DNA of 64,000 nt from assembly GCF_003751505.1 (NCBI RefSeq), contig NZ_RJVB01000001.1:746027-810026 (forward strand), given 5' to 3'. The translations under genes were made by a program, and so were the position numbers. The stretch's first letter is position 1, and every line of letters starts with the position of its first letter. This DNA comes from Erwinia sp. JUb26 (lineage in GTDB: Bacteria; Pseudomonadota; Gammaproteobacteria; Enterobacterales; Enterobacteriaceae). Shown in pieces: positions 16,587 through 25,218 of the stretch. The notes beneath the pieces were generated by a model, which saw only the letters and a list, made by a program, of their open reading frames with translations, was not told the DNA's origin and made no database searches.

Positions 16587-17849
16587 TTATTTCTGCGCGC
16601 GCATAAAGCGTGCGCGCCACGGTTTCAGTACCCACAACGCCAGGGCGGCGGTGATAAAGTCGAAGGTAATCGCGCAGCCAAATACCAGATGCCAGTTATG
16701 GGTGTGCTGATACATCAGCGCAGCCAGCGGGCCGCCAAAGATTGAGCCGATGCCCTGCGAAATATACAGCCAGCCGTAGTTCGCTGAAGCGTTCTCACTG
16801 CCGAAGGTGTCGGTCAGCGTGGACGGGAACAGCGAGAAGATTTCACCCCAGCCGAAGAACACCACGCCGGAAAGCAGCACGAACAGCAGCGGATCTTCGC
16901 GGCAGGCCAGCCACAGCGTCATCGCCACGCCTTCCAGCGCGAAGGCAATAAACATGGTGTTTTCGCGGCCGTAGCGGTCGGAGATAAAGCCGAAAAGCGG
17001 GCGCGTCAGGCCGTTAGTGAAGCGGTCGATGGTCAGCGCCAGCGGCAGCGCGGCCATCCCAAAAATCACCGCCTTGCTGATGCCGAAGTCCTCGGCAAAA
17101 ATCGCCATCTGCGAGGTGACCATCAGCCCTGAGGTCGACATCATGGTCATCATCATAAACATCAGCCAGAACAGCGGCTGGCGCAGCATTTCACCGGATT
17201 TGAACTGGCGCTGGCCCTGCACAGGCGATGGGGTTTTACTGACCGGCGCCATTACGCTGTTTTCAGGCAGCCGCAGCCCCTGACTGGCGAGGAAACCGAC
17301 AGCGGCGAAGATCAGGCCAAACAGGGTCATCGTCTGTTCCAGCCCGTAGCTACCGAGTGAAATGGAAATCGGGAAGGTGGTGAAAATCGCCCCCATGCCG
17401 TAACCCGCCGCCACGGTTCCGGCGGCAAAACCGCGCTGCTGTGGGAACCACTTCATCACCAGCCCCACCACGCCGATATAAACAATGCCGGTGCCCAGCC
17501 CGCCGAGGCAGCCATACACCAGATACAGCGAGGCCAGGCTGTCCACCCTGGCGGCGATCACCCAGCTGAAACCGGCCATCAGCGTACCGATGGAGATCAG
17601 CAGGCGGGGGCCAAAGCGTTCAACCAACCTTCCCTGGAACGGTGAGAAAAAGGTTTGCAGAATAATCAGCAGTGAGAACGTCACCTGTACTTCGGCCAGC
17701 CCGACGCCGAGTTTGGCGATCATCGGCTTAGTCAACAGCGTCCAGACGTACTGCGGGCTGGATATCGCCGCCATACAGAGTAGTCCAAGCAGGAGCTGAA
17801 CCCACTTACTGTGTTTCGCTATTACCACCGGTTCGCTTATCGAGGTCAT
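16587..17849 (-). CDS. MFS transporter, oxalate/formate antiporter (OFA) family
   Basis: 420 residues from an ATG preceded by GGAGAGAGATCA; the open frame extends 55 codons further but lacks a ribosome site there. Twelve-helix MFS carrier with GRLVERFGPRLLIS near residue 68 (loop 2-3 motif) and GFISDRYGRENTM near 270. This branch includes oxalate:formate exchangers and many carboxylate carriers. It forms a pair with the FCD-type GntR regulator, suggesting uptake of a hydroxy- or dicarboxylic acid. No linked catabolic gene is visible. Confidence 0.85.
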   Translation of the reverse strand: MTSISEPVVIAKHSKWVQLLLGLLCMAAISSPQYVWTLLTKPMIAKLGVGLAEVQVTFSLLIILQTFFSPFQGRLVERFGPRLLISIGTLMAGFSWVIAARVDSLASLYLVYGCLGGLGTGIVYIGVVGLVMKWFPQQRGFAAGTVAAGYGMGAIFTTFPISISLGSYGLEQTMTLFGLIFAAVGFLASQGLRLPENSVMAPVSKTPSPVQGQRQFKSGEMLRQPLFWLMFMMMTMMSTSGLMVTSQMAIFAEDFGISKAVIFGMAALPLALTIDRFTNGLTRPLFGFISDRYGRENTMFIAFALEGVAMTLWLACREDPLLFVLLSGVVFFGWGEIFSLFPSTLTDTFGSENASANYGWLYISQGIGSIFGGPLAALMYQHTHNWHLVFGCAITFDFITAALALWVLKPWRARFMRAQK

Positions 17850-18229
17850 TGATCTCTCTCCAAAATTACGCTCTGTTATCCCGCCGTGGTCTGGCCACTT
17901 TTTTCGCGGGCGCTCATGTTTTACTTCGCACACATCCCAATCGATACCTGTTGGTGCCCAATCCCCGATGTCTTCATCGGGATACACCACTGTGTATACA
18001 GAGCGATAAAGCATGAAGCGTGCCAGATTTAAAAAGTGATTAAAATCAGTAAGAAAGAGATTTCATAGCGGGATAAGTGTGATGCAGTGCAAAAATTTGG
18101 TGCGCAATGATGGTGCGAAGGAAACAGTTTCGCTGATTTACCCGGCACGGTGGTTTATGCCGCCCCGGCACAGCCTGTTGAAACTGTGTTAATCTGTGCG
18201 GAATAACGTTTAGCGTGGACAGTGATGGG
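17850..18229. promoter_or_regulatory. Intergenic region with a hairpin and a TGTATACA palindrome
   Basis: A 380-base gap between the divergent transporter and LacI genes. Seen: hairpin CCCGATG-TCTT-CATCGGG around 17964-17981 and the perfect 8-bp palindrome TGTATACA at 17993-18000. TGTATACA resembles the centre of FCD-type GntR operators, so it may be the site for the regulator encoded at 15850-16548. No credible gene is seen in the rest. Confidence 0.4.
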
Positions 18230-19210
18230 ATGTCGATTCAGAAAATTGCGCGCCTTGCCGGTGTATCCGTAGCCACCGTTTCCCGCGTGCTCAACAACCA
18301 GGGCACGGTTAAACCGCAGAATCGCGAGCGCGTGCTTCACGCGATCAAAGAGAGCAACTACCAGCCTAACCTGCTCGCCCGCCAGCTGCGCACCGCCCGC
18401 AGCAATATGCTGCTGGTGATGGTGTCTAATATCAGCAATCCGTTTTGCGCCGACGTGGTGAAAGGCATAGAGGCCGAGGCGGAAAGCAACGGCTATCGCA
18501 TTCTGCTGTGCAACTCCGGTTCAGACGTCACGCGTTCGCAGTCCAGCCTGCAGCTGCTTTCCGGCAAGATGGTTGACGGGGTGATCACCATGGATGCCAT
18601 CTCCGCCCTGCCGCAGCTCAGCACGCTGATTGCCGATGCGCCCTGGGTGCAGTGCGCGGAATATGATGAAGACTCGTCGGTTTCCAGCGTGGGCATCGAC
18701 GACTATCAGGCATCGCGCTTTGTGGTCGCTCAGTTTATCGACAGTGGCCGCCAGAGCGTGGCAATGATCAATCACGATCTGACCTATAAATACGCCCGCC
18801 AGCGCGAACAGGGCTATCGCGACGGGCTGCAGGAACATCAGCTCGACGGTTTCCCGGTAGAGTACGCCGCGGAATTAAGCTTTAACGCCGGTAAAGCTGC
18901 GATGCAGAATCTTCTGGCCCAGCCGGTGAGGCCCGATGCGGTATTCGCGATTTCCGATACGCTGGCCGCCGGGGCGATTCGCGCTATTGATGAAGCCGGT
19001 CTGCGCATCCCGCAGGATATTGCGGTAATTGGCTTTGACGGCACCGAACTGGGTGAGATGACCTCGCCGCAGCTTTCCACCATCGAACAGCCCTCGCATC
19101 AGATTGGTCGCCAGGCGGTGACGCTGCTGCTGAATAAGATTAACGACCCGTCCGGGCCACCGGAAAGATCGCGGCTGGCGTGGCGGTTTGTTCAGCGGCT
19201 TTCAAGTTAA
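18230..19210 (+). CDS. LacI-family transcriptional regulator
   Basis: 326 residues from the ATG at 18230; a GTG five codons earlier is possible. Textbook LacI layout: HTH SIQKIARLAGVSVATVSRVL at 2-21, hinge helix NLLARQLRT near 50, periplasmic-binding-protein-like ligand domain to the end with FAISDTLAAGAIRAI and IAVIGFDGTELGEMTSPQLSTIEQP. Close in style to CytR/GalR regulators. Divergent from the OFA transporter and 55 bases before a convergent small membrane gene. Its targets are unknown; the twin operator at 12257-12315 is one possibility. Confidence 0.88.
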   Translation: MSIQKIARLAGVSVATVSRVLNNQGTVKPQNRERVLHAIKESNYQPNLLARQLRTARSNMLLVMVSNISNPFCADVVKGIEAEAESNGYRILLCNSGSDVTRSQSSLQLLSGKMVDGVITMDAISALPQLSTLIADAPWVQCAEYDEDSSVSSVGIDDYQASRFVVAQFIDSGRQSVAMINHDLTYKYARQREQGYRDGLQEHQLDGFPVEYAAELSFNAGKAAMQNLLAQPVRPDAVFAISDTLAAGAIRAIDEAGLRIPQDIAVIGFDGTELGEMTSPQLSTIEQPSHQIGRQAVTLLLNKINDPSGPPERSRLAWRFVQRLSS

Positions 19211-19265
19211 GAAAATTCGGGCCGGAAAGGTTAAAACTCCGGCTTCGATGCCGATCTTATTGACG

Positions 19266-19454
19266 CTACCATTTGCAGTAACGTGCGAATATAACAATCA
19301 TAATGATGGCAAATACCCCGATCGGCCAGACAGGACTGCCAGGGAATAAATAGCCCTGAAGCAGCGCGAAAATAATCGTGAGAATCACTGGGCCATACAG
19401 TGATGAAAAAAATTTTAATTGCCACAGTAGAAATCTCTTCAGGTATTTAATCAT
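19266..19454 (-). CDS. Small membrane protein, putative immunity protein, copy 2
   Basis: 62 residues, clearly paralogous to the copy at 11383 (shared KRFL, YGP, LTIIFAL, GSPVWPIG). Two predicted membrane segments at about 20-35 and 43-57. ATG lies two bases after the stop of the effector-like gene, the same spacing as in copy 1. Here no hcp follows: the LacI gene ends 55 bases further on in the opposite direction. Function inferred from the repeated pairing. Confidence 0.65.
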   Translation of the reverse strand: MIKYLKRFLLWQLKFFSSLYGPVILTIIFALLQGYLFPGSPVWPIGVFAIIMIVIFARYCKW

Positions 19455-19456
19455 GC

Positions 19457-20149
19457 TTATCGAATCATCCGCGTAATGATGTTTGCTATAGCAGAATCAG
19501 ATATCCCACTTCCTTGAAGTGCTCCCGCCCGCTCGAAAATCGGTTCTATCAAAAAATACATCATTTCCAGTTGTTGCATGTACAGTGAAAAGTAATAAGC
19601 TGGATATTGAAAACTGAGACGCCGTGCACTGTCAGCAGCTTTCTGCACCAGACCATATGTAGCCACTATCCCGGCAACAGTTCCCGCCGTTCGCCCCGTA
19701 AGAGAGCTGAGTTGCAAATTTATATTCAGTCCAAAACGAACAGCGTTAGCAACAGCTAAAGCGTATCCTGCTCCTGTAAGAGTACTGGCCGCGATATGGA
19801 CATTGACAGCCATAAGTGCCTTTTTGAGATATTCTAGTTGATCATTGGTTTTATATTTAAATATTTCATCAAAATACAATCTAATCATTTCACAGACAAC
19901 GTCCCCATGCTGAATAATGCGAACAACGCCATCCCTGAAGCGCAGGTCCTCCATCTTCTGCTGCTGGCAAACATCGTTATACTCATCGGTGAAACAGGAT
20001 GTGTAATAGAGAAGGCGGGTTGCACCCTTGCCTAAAATTTCAACTTGATTTTTGACCTGCTGTCCGACCGCTGAAACGGCACGATCGAGCTTTACTGCGA
20101 GAATTTTATTGGCCTGAAGGTAACTGATGACTTCATCGTTGTTGTACAT
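19457..20149 (-). CDS. Putative T6SS cargo effector, module copy 2 (no hcp)
   Basis: 230 residues; ATG preceded by GGAGAGGTT. Paralogue of the proteins at 10685 and 23649, closest to the first (shared AVSAVGQQVK, LGKGA, LLYYTSCFTDEYNDVC, EIFKYKT, PAYY, MMYFLIEP). Hydrophobic Gly/Ala-rich centre at about 112-168. Followed by its small membrane partner but not by hcp, so it would have to use an Hcp made elsewhere, for example from the two hcp genes in this window. Not recognised as a named family. Confidence 0.6.
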   Translation of the reverse strand: MYNNDEVISYLQANKILAVKLDRAVSAVGQQVKNQVEILGKGATRLLYYTSCFTDEYNDVCQQQKMEDLRFRDGVVRIIQHGDVVCEMIRLYFDEIFKYKTNDQLEYLKKALMAVNVHIAASTLTGAGYALAVANAVRFGLNINLQLSSLTGRTAGTVAGIVATYGLVQKAADSARRLSFQYPAYYFSLYMQQLEMMYFLIEPIFERAGALQGSGISDSAIANIITRMIR

Positions 20150-20378
20150 AACCTCTCCATAATGATTTTCATTTATCCCTGACATTAAGAGTATGCTTTC
20201 TGGGTAAATTGAGATATTGCGTTTCTGTTGAAAGTCGCTGGATATCCAATGTGCCGTTTACAGTAGCAGCGATCGCTTTGCGTCCTGTGGCGTTTGCTGG
20301 CAAGGCAGAATGCGGAATACAATGTGACGTTCTGATCCGATCATCACCCTTCGCCTTGCAACTTTTCAGGAATCCAGC

Positions 20379-21149
20379 ATGCAGACCGATAACAGCACCC
20401 TCAGCGATATCAACCTTATCAGCGAGTGGCTTTCGTGGGACGAACTGCCGACGGCGGGCCGCGTTGACGCCGATTTGATTGTGCTGGCCGGGCACGCGGT
20501 GGTGCCGGCGATCCTGGGTGTGATGCAGCTGGCGGCTGCCACCGGCATTCCGCTGCTGTTGACCGGCGGCGTGGGGCACTCCACAATCTTGCTGAAGCAG
20601 GCTCTGGCTGAGAACGTGTTAACCCGCAACGCTACCTTCAGGCAGCAAAGCGAAGCGGATATTTTCTTCGCGCTGGCGACTGACTTCTTCGCTATTCCCG
20701 CCTCGCAGCTTTACGTTGAGAATCGTTCGGCAAACTGCGGGCAGAACGCGGATTTTACCCGCGATTTGATTGCCGGGCTGGGACTGAAGGCGGAAAGCAT
20801 CATTTTGTCGCAGGACCCGCTGATGCAGCGCCGCACCCGCGAAACCTTTGAGTTCAGCTGGCGGCAAAAAGCGATGACCGCTGATTTTGTTAACTGGCCG
20901 GTGTTTGTACCCCGCCTTGTCTCCGTGGCGGGCAGCACGGTGATTACCGGCGCGCAGAGCGCGGGGATCTGGGATATTGAGCGCTTTATCTCAATGGCGC
21001 TGGGCGAGATGCGCCGCCTGCAGGATGATGCCAGCGGCTATGGGCCGAAAGGCGCCGGGTTTATCGGCCACGTAGTGATTCCACAGGGCGTGGTGGATGC
21101 GTGGCAGCGCATGACGCAGACGACGCTGGGCGAACTGAGCCGCGTCTGA
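20379..21149 (+). CDS. ydcF: YdcF family protein (DUF218)
   Basis: 256 residues; E. coli YdcF is 266. DUF218 fold: LIVLAGHAVVPA near residue 34, LLLTGGVGHST near 59, ENRSANCGQNADFTRDL near 112 with the conserved Glu/Asn, and QDPLMQRRT near 145. The ending SGYGPKGAGFIGHVVIP matches YdcF closely. Cytoplasmic; E. coli YdcF binds S-adenosylmethionine, but its reaction is unknown. A terminus-region gene in E. coli too. Stands alone, preceded by module copy 2. Confidence 0.9.
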   Translation: MQTDNSTLSDINLISEWLSWDELPTAGRVDADLIVLAGHAVVPAILGVMQLAAATGIPLLLTGGVGHSTILLKQALAENVLTRNATFRQQSEADIFFALATDFFAIPASQLYVENRSANCGQNADFTRDLIAGLGLKAESIILSQDPLMQRRTRETFEFSWRQKAMTADFVNWPVFVPRLVSVAGSTVITGAQSAGIWDIERFISMALGEMRRLQDDASGYGPKGAGFIGHVVIPQGVVDAWQRMTQTTLGELSRV

Positions 21150-21247
21150 GGGCGAATGCTCCGCAGAGGACTTCCTGAAACTAAAACCGGTGTGCCGAAT
21201 TGCTCTACGGCACGCCAGTCATCCGATACATAATCCATCAGTCAATT

Positions 21248-21832
21248 TTATTCGCCGCCATCCAGCACGTTCAGGGATTCACCGGTGGCGTAAAACTGGC
21301 CGCCCGCGACATAGTGCAGGCTGCGCAAAGATGGGTCGGCGCGGTCGAAATGCCAGTGGCCCTCGCTGAATACCCGGCTGTCGGCCCATGCCCCGACCAC
21401 TTCACCGATAAACAGATCGTGCGCCTGCTGGTTATGCGGTTCGTTAATCAACCGGCAGGCCAGCCACGCCGAGCAGCCCGTCACAAACGGCAGGTCGAAG
21501 CCATCAAACGCGAACAGCTCAACGCCGCAGTTCGCCAGTTTATCGGGCTCGTTAAACAGGCTGCGGGTGCCAACGGCGTGGGTCAGCGTTATCTGCGCCA
21601 CCGTCGGCACCTGAATGACGAAGGTTCCACTCCCCTCAACCAGTTGGCGGGTTTTGGCAATTTTATCCAGCACCACCAGGATTTTGGCCGGGGAGAAATC
21701 CAGCCCGGTGGCCCAGGCGGCGGCCATCACATCTTCCACGCCATCATGGCGCGCGGAAACCAGCACCGTCGGGCCGTGATTGATCAGTCGATACGCTTTT
21801 TCCAGCGCAACGGGGGTAATAAATTCGTTCAT
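21248..21832 (-). CDS. Flavin reductase-like domain protein
   Basis: 194 residues from the ATG preceded by GAGAGGATCC. The FMN-binding split-barrel fold is indicated by GPTVLVSARHDGVEDVMAAAW near the start (its two halves flank the FMN-phosphate loop), then DKIAKTRQLVEGSGTFVIQVP and FIGEVVGAWAD. Such proteins reduce or bind FMN and often serve monooxygenases. The flavin monooxygenase gene in this window (32504-33841) is too distant to pair with confidence. Single-gene unit between ydcF and the aminopeptidase gene. Confidence 0.8.
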   Translation of the reverse strand: MNEFITPVALEKAYRLINHGPTVLVSARHDGVEDVMAAAWATGLDFSPAKILVVLDKIAKTRQLVEGSGTFVIQVPTVAQITLTHAVGTRSLFNEPDKLANCGVELFAFDGFDLPFVTGCSAWLACRLINEPHNQQAHDLFIGEVVGAWADSRVFSEGHWHFDRADPSLRSLHYVAGGQFYATGESLNVLDGGE

Positions 21833-22037
21833 GGATCCTCTCGGCGATCGGGTTGTTACGCAGTAAACAGCAGAATAGACCATCAGCCCGCTGCCTGTCG
21901 CGCTGACGTTTAACGGGCAGCACGGCGGGATAACTGAGAAAGAATAAGCAGAAAAACGGGATTCATTACGTCAGTGATTGTTTCATCGCTAATCGGAAAC
22001 TAGAATAGCTATCAGATACTTAAATTCAGGAACCGTT

Positions 22038-22826
22038 ATGCGAAATATTAAAATTCACTCGGCCGAGGGCATTGAGAAGGCGCGGATCGCCGGAAACCTC
22101 GCGGCCAAAGTGCTGGCGATGATCGGTGAACATGTGAAGCCCGGTATTACCACCGAGCAAATCGATGATATCTGCCACGACTATATCGTGAATACGCTGA
22201 AATGCGTCCCGGCCAATATTGGCTATCACGGCTACACCAAAACCACCTGTACCTCGGTGAATCACGTGGTGTGCCATGGCATTCCGAATTCGAAAAAAGC
22301 GCTGCGCGATGGCGATATCGTCAATATTGACGTGGCGCTGATCTGCGACGGCTGGTACGGCGATACCAGCCGCATGTACTACGTTGGCACCCCGTCGATT
22401 CGCGCTAAACGCCTGGTGGAAGTCACCTATCAGTCGATGGTTGCCGGGATCCGTACCGTGCGCCCTGGCAGTACCCTTGGCGACATCGGCGCGGCGATTC
22501 AGAAAGTGGCCGAAGGCGCGGGCTTCAGCGTAGTGCGCGAATACTGTGGCCACGGCATTGGGCAGATTTATCACGATGACCCGCAGATCCTGCACTACGG
22601 CATCGCGGGCCAGGGGCCGGAACTGAAGGCGGGAATGATTTTTACCATCGAACCGATGATTAACGCCGGGAAAGCGGCGGTCAGCGTGCTGGCCGATGAG
22701 TGGACGGTGGTGACCAAGGACCGCTCGCTGTCGGCACAGTGGGAGCACACCGTGGCGGTCACAGAGACCGGGTTTGATTTACTGACCCCGTGGCCGGACG
22801 GCACCGGCGATTACGAAGTGATTTAA
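22038..22826 (+). CDS. map: Type I methionine aminopeptidase (second copy type)
   Basis: 262 residues, the size of E. coli MetAP. Removes N-terminal Met from new proteins using two metal ions. All expected ligands are present: His80, Asp98, Asp109, His172, Glu205 and Glu236. The E. coli housekeeping map sits beside rpsB; this locus has no ribosomal neighbour, so it is probably an extra paralogue. Start ATG follows TCAGGAACCGTT. Stand-alone gene with a cupin gene 131 bases downstream. Confidence 0.93.
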   Translation: MRNIKIHSAEGIEKARIAGNLAAKVLAMIGEHVKPGITTEQIDDICHDYIVNTLKCVPANIGYHGYTKTTCTSVNHVVCHGIPNSKKALRDGDIVNIDVALICDGWYGDTSRMYYVGTPSIRAKRLVEVTYQSMVAGIRTVRPGSTLGDIGAAIQKVAEGAGFSVVREYCGHGIGQIYHDDPQILHYGIAGQGPELKAGMIFTIEPMINAGKAAVSVLADEWTVVTKDRSLSAQWEHTVAVTETGFDLLTPWPDGTGDYEVI

Positions 22827-22957
22827 GCCGCTTATTAATGAATTTTGCTCATTACTGCTATGTGAGTGGCCGCCTCAATCTCTGCGGTTAAATGGCCTAT
22901 GATTGTCGGGTATCCGTTCGCGGGCGCCCGATTTTCATTTTATGCAGAGGAAACGAC

Positions 22958-23353
22958 ATGATTGATGTTTTTAAAAGCGGCAGCAAAGCCCCGGTTGCCG
23001 GACCCGCCGACTATTTCACCGGCGCGGTCACCATCAACGCCCCTTTCCAGGCGACCGATCCCGCCCGCGTCGGTGGTGCAACCGTTGCATTCAGCGCCGG
23101 TGCGCGCACCGCATGGCATACCCATCCGCTTGGCCAGACGTTGATTGTCACCTCCGGTCAGGGCTGGGTGCAGGAGTGGGATAAAGAAGCGCAGCCGATC
23201 GCGTCCGGCGATATCGTCTGGATCCGTCCCGGCGTTAAGCACTGGCACGGCGCGTCGGCGGACAGCGCGATGACCCATATCGCCATCGCCGAGGCCGAAA
23301 ACGGTAAAGTGGTTGACTGGCTGGAGCACGTTAGCGACGAGCAGTACCCCTGA
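22958..23353 (+). CDS. Small cupin-domain protein
   Basis: 131 residues; ATG preceded by GAGGAAACGAC, so the longer open frame is not used. Single cupin barrel. Motif 1 with HTHPLGQTLIVTSGQGWVQ (His, His, Gln ligands) lies near 45-63 and motif 2 with PGVKHWHGAS near 88-97. Members bind a metal and include (R)-mandelonitrile lyase-like and gamma-carboxymuconolactone decarboxylase-associated cupins. No enzymatic partner is adjacent; function open. Confidence 0.85.
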   Translation: MIDVFKSGSKAPVAGPADYFTGAVTINAPFQATDPARVGGATVAFSAGARTAWHTHPLGQTLIVTSGQGWVQEWDKEAQPIASGDIVWIRPGVKHWHGASADSAMTHIAIAEAENGKVVDWLEHVSDEQYP

Positions 23354-23648
23354 TTTATCCAGAGCGCCTGGCTTCGGGCGCAATTCCTGCAACTGAGCAA
23401 TCCTGGCCTTACGGGCAGCAACTGGCGAAGACGTTGTCGACATCAGTACGCTGTGCCGACACATTTTTCTCACAACTGCGCATTTATTGCCCAAAACAAC
23501 CATCCCTTCAACTGTTTAAATAAACGGCCTTAGCACCTTTGCGTTTCGGTTGCTTAAAAGGCTGGTAGCTTAAGGCTATATCAACTACAGCTACTATATA
23601 ATTTGGGAAACGATAATATTTATTGACGCTGATTAGCAGGGAGCGATG
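23354..23648. other. Gene-free stretch before module copy 3
   Basis: 295 bases between the cupin gene and module copy 3. The DNA turns AT-rich after about 23480. A minus-strand frame through 23380-23500 is open but has no recognisable protein features. No repeat shared with the flanks of copies 1 or 2 was seen. It may hold the promoter of the module. Confidence 0.35.
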
Positions 23649-24341
23649 ATGTACGGAAACGATGAAATCGTCAGTTATTTGCAGGCTAACAAAATTCTTG
23701 CACTAAATCTTGATCGTGCAGTTACCAGCCTTAAGATGGCGGTATCAAATCAGATTGAATCGACTGGCGCTGGCTTACAACGGGCATTATATTACACATC
23801 CTGCTTTACTGATGAATATCAGAACGTTTGCAGGCAACAAAAAAGGGAAGACATTCGATTTTCCAAAGGAGTTTATCATCTTTTACAGCATGTTAACATT
23901 GTGAGTAACATGCTTGAGATTTATTTCCAGGAAATATTAAAACACAAAACATCAGAACAACTTGAACATATCAAGAAAATACTAATTTCTGTGAATGTCC
24001 ACATTGCAGCCAGTTCCCTGACAAAAGCAGGTTTTGCTTTAGCAGTTGCATCATCTGTTGCCATCGGCATGAATCTTAGCCTTGATATGAGTGCTTTAAT
24101 TGGGGCAAGGACGACGAAGGTTTTAGTCGGATTCAGTTTATATGGCACCGTACAAAAAGCAGCAGATAGTGCGCAACGTCTTCATTTTACTTATCCCGCT
24201 TACTACTCCGCACTGTACACTCAAGAGTTAGAAATGATGTATTTCCTGATAGAACCTCTGTTTGATCGAGTTGGGGTGTTTAAAGCACAATCGGCATCGG
24301 ATCGTGATATCGCAGAAATTATCACTCGTATGATTCGGTAA
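23649..24341 (+). CDS. Putative T6SS cargo effector, module copy 3
   Basis: 230 residues from the second of two adjacent ATGs, matching the starts of copies 1 and 2; CAGGGAGCG precedes. Keeps YLQANKILAL, YYTSCFTDEY, VNVHIAASSL, QKAADSAQRL, PAYYSALYTQ and MMYFLIEPLF, but is the most divergent of the three. The central hydrophobic region is preserved. The gene is visibly AT-rich compared with its chromosomal neighbours, a sign of transfer. Followed after five bases by the small membrane gene, then hcp. Confidence 0.6.
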   Translation: MYGNDEIVSYLQANKILALNLDRAVTSLKMAVSNQIESTGAGLQRALYYTSCFTDEYQNVCRQQKREDIRFSKGVYHLLQHVNIVSNMLEIYFQEILKHKTSEQLEHIKKILISVNVHIAASSLTKAGFALAVASSVAIGMNLSLDMSALIGARTTKVLVGFSLYGTVQKAADSAQRLHFTYPAYYSALYTQELEMMYFLIEPLFDRVGVFKAQSASDRDIAEIITRMIR

Positions 24342-24346
24342 TCATA

Positions 24347-24514
24347 ATGAACTTTATCAAAAGAATTCTCAGGCGAACATTAAGATCCTCAGTTTCATAC
24401 TATGGCCCTGCTGTACTAACTTTCATTTTTGCTGTTATTTTTTTGAAACTATTTCCCGATGGTCCCTTATGGCCTGTCCCTCTATTTTTTATCTTTATGG
24501 TTTTTTGCCTTTGA
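24347..24514 (+). CDS. Small membrane protein, putative immunity protein, copy 3
   Basis: 55 residues. Translation reads MNFIKRILRR at the start, YYGPAVLTFIF in the first membrane segment, then FPDGPLWPV and a second segment ending MVFCL. It shows the same basic start, YGP and P-x-W-P motifs as the 62-residue copies. It is seven residues shorter at the C-terminus and lacks their final K-W. Divergence tracks that of the adjacent effector-like gene, as expected for a specific toxin/immunity pair. Confidence 0.6.
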   Translation: MNFIKRILRRTLRSSVSYYGPAVLTFIFAVIFLKLFPDGPLWPVPLFFIFMVFCL

Positions 24515-24566
24515 TAACTAGAAAACTGTACGACTAAAACGTTTATATCACTAATAAGGAAATTAC

Positions 24567-25049
24567 ATGTCTACCCCCGCACATTTATGGCTCGATGATG
24601 AAAACGACTCACCCATTACTGGTAGTTGCATGATGCCATTGAGATTAGGATCTATTGAACTGAAATCATTCTCCCACGGAGTCACCATCCCTGTAGATTC
24701 AAGCTTTGGAAAACTTACTGGAACACGTGTTCATAGCCCTATCACAATAGTAAAAGAATTCGACCAGACTACGCCACTCCTTTATCGCGCGGTGTGTGAG
24801 GGAAGGACCATGAAGAAAGCGACTATCAAGATGTATCGCATTCTGGAATCAGGCACTGAAGCAGAGTATTTCAATATTATACTTGAAAACGTAAAGTTCA
24901 CCACGGTTGCACCGTACCTTGCCCCTAACGTGATGAGTAGTACTCACCTGGAAACCCTCGAGTTACGATATGAGGCGATTACCTGGAAGTATACTGACGG
25001 CAATATTATCTATCGAGATTCATGGAATGAACGCTGTTGTGGTGCCTGA
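24567..25049 (+). CDS. hcp: Orphan Hcp-family T6SS tube protein, copy 2
   Basis: 160 residues, about 92% identical by eye to the Hcp at 11618 (differences scattered, e.g. E10D, P45S, W47F, R57S). ATG preceded by AAGGAAATTAC, almost the same ribosome site as copy 1. It is AT-richer than copy 1 despite the near-identical protein. It closes module copy 3. Hcp forms the T6SS tube and can chaperone small effectors; no other T6SS component is seen nearby. Confidence 0.88.
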   Translation: MSTPAHLWLDDENDSPITGSCMMPLRLGSIELKSFSHGVTIPVDSSFGKLTGTRVHSPITIVKEFDQTTPLLYRAVCEGRTMKKATIKMYRILESGTEAEYFNIILENVKFTTVAPYLAPNVMSSTHLETLELRYEAITWKYTDGNIIYRDSWNERCCGA

Positions 25050-25218
25050 TAGCAAGAAGAATAATCATCACCGTAATCAGAGATATCTTATTTTTACACT
25101 TCCTCTCCGCTGTCAAACTATCCGATAAATTTCTGATGAGAAAGAGATTAATAACGGCAATTAACAACATCCTCACCGTTATTATTCTCACCAAGCTTAC
25201 TATGACAGCGGAATAGTT

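Noticed and set aside
16549-16635. Longer start for the GntR-family regulator
   Set aside because: Would overlap the upstream transporter gene; the internal ATG has a ribosome site and gives the usual N-terminus.
22940-23503. Minus-strand frame through the cupin gene and the gap beyond, considered as a transposase remnant
   Set aside because: No transposase motif recognised, and most of it is antisense to a well-supported cupin gene.
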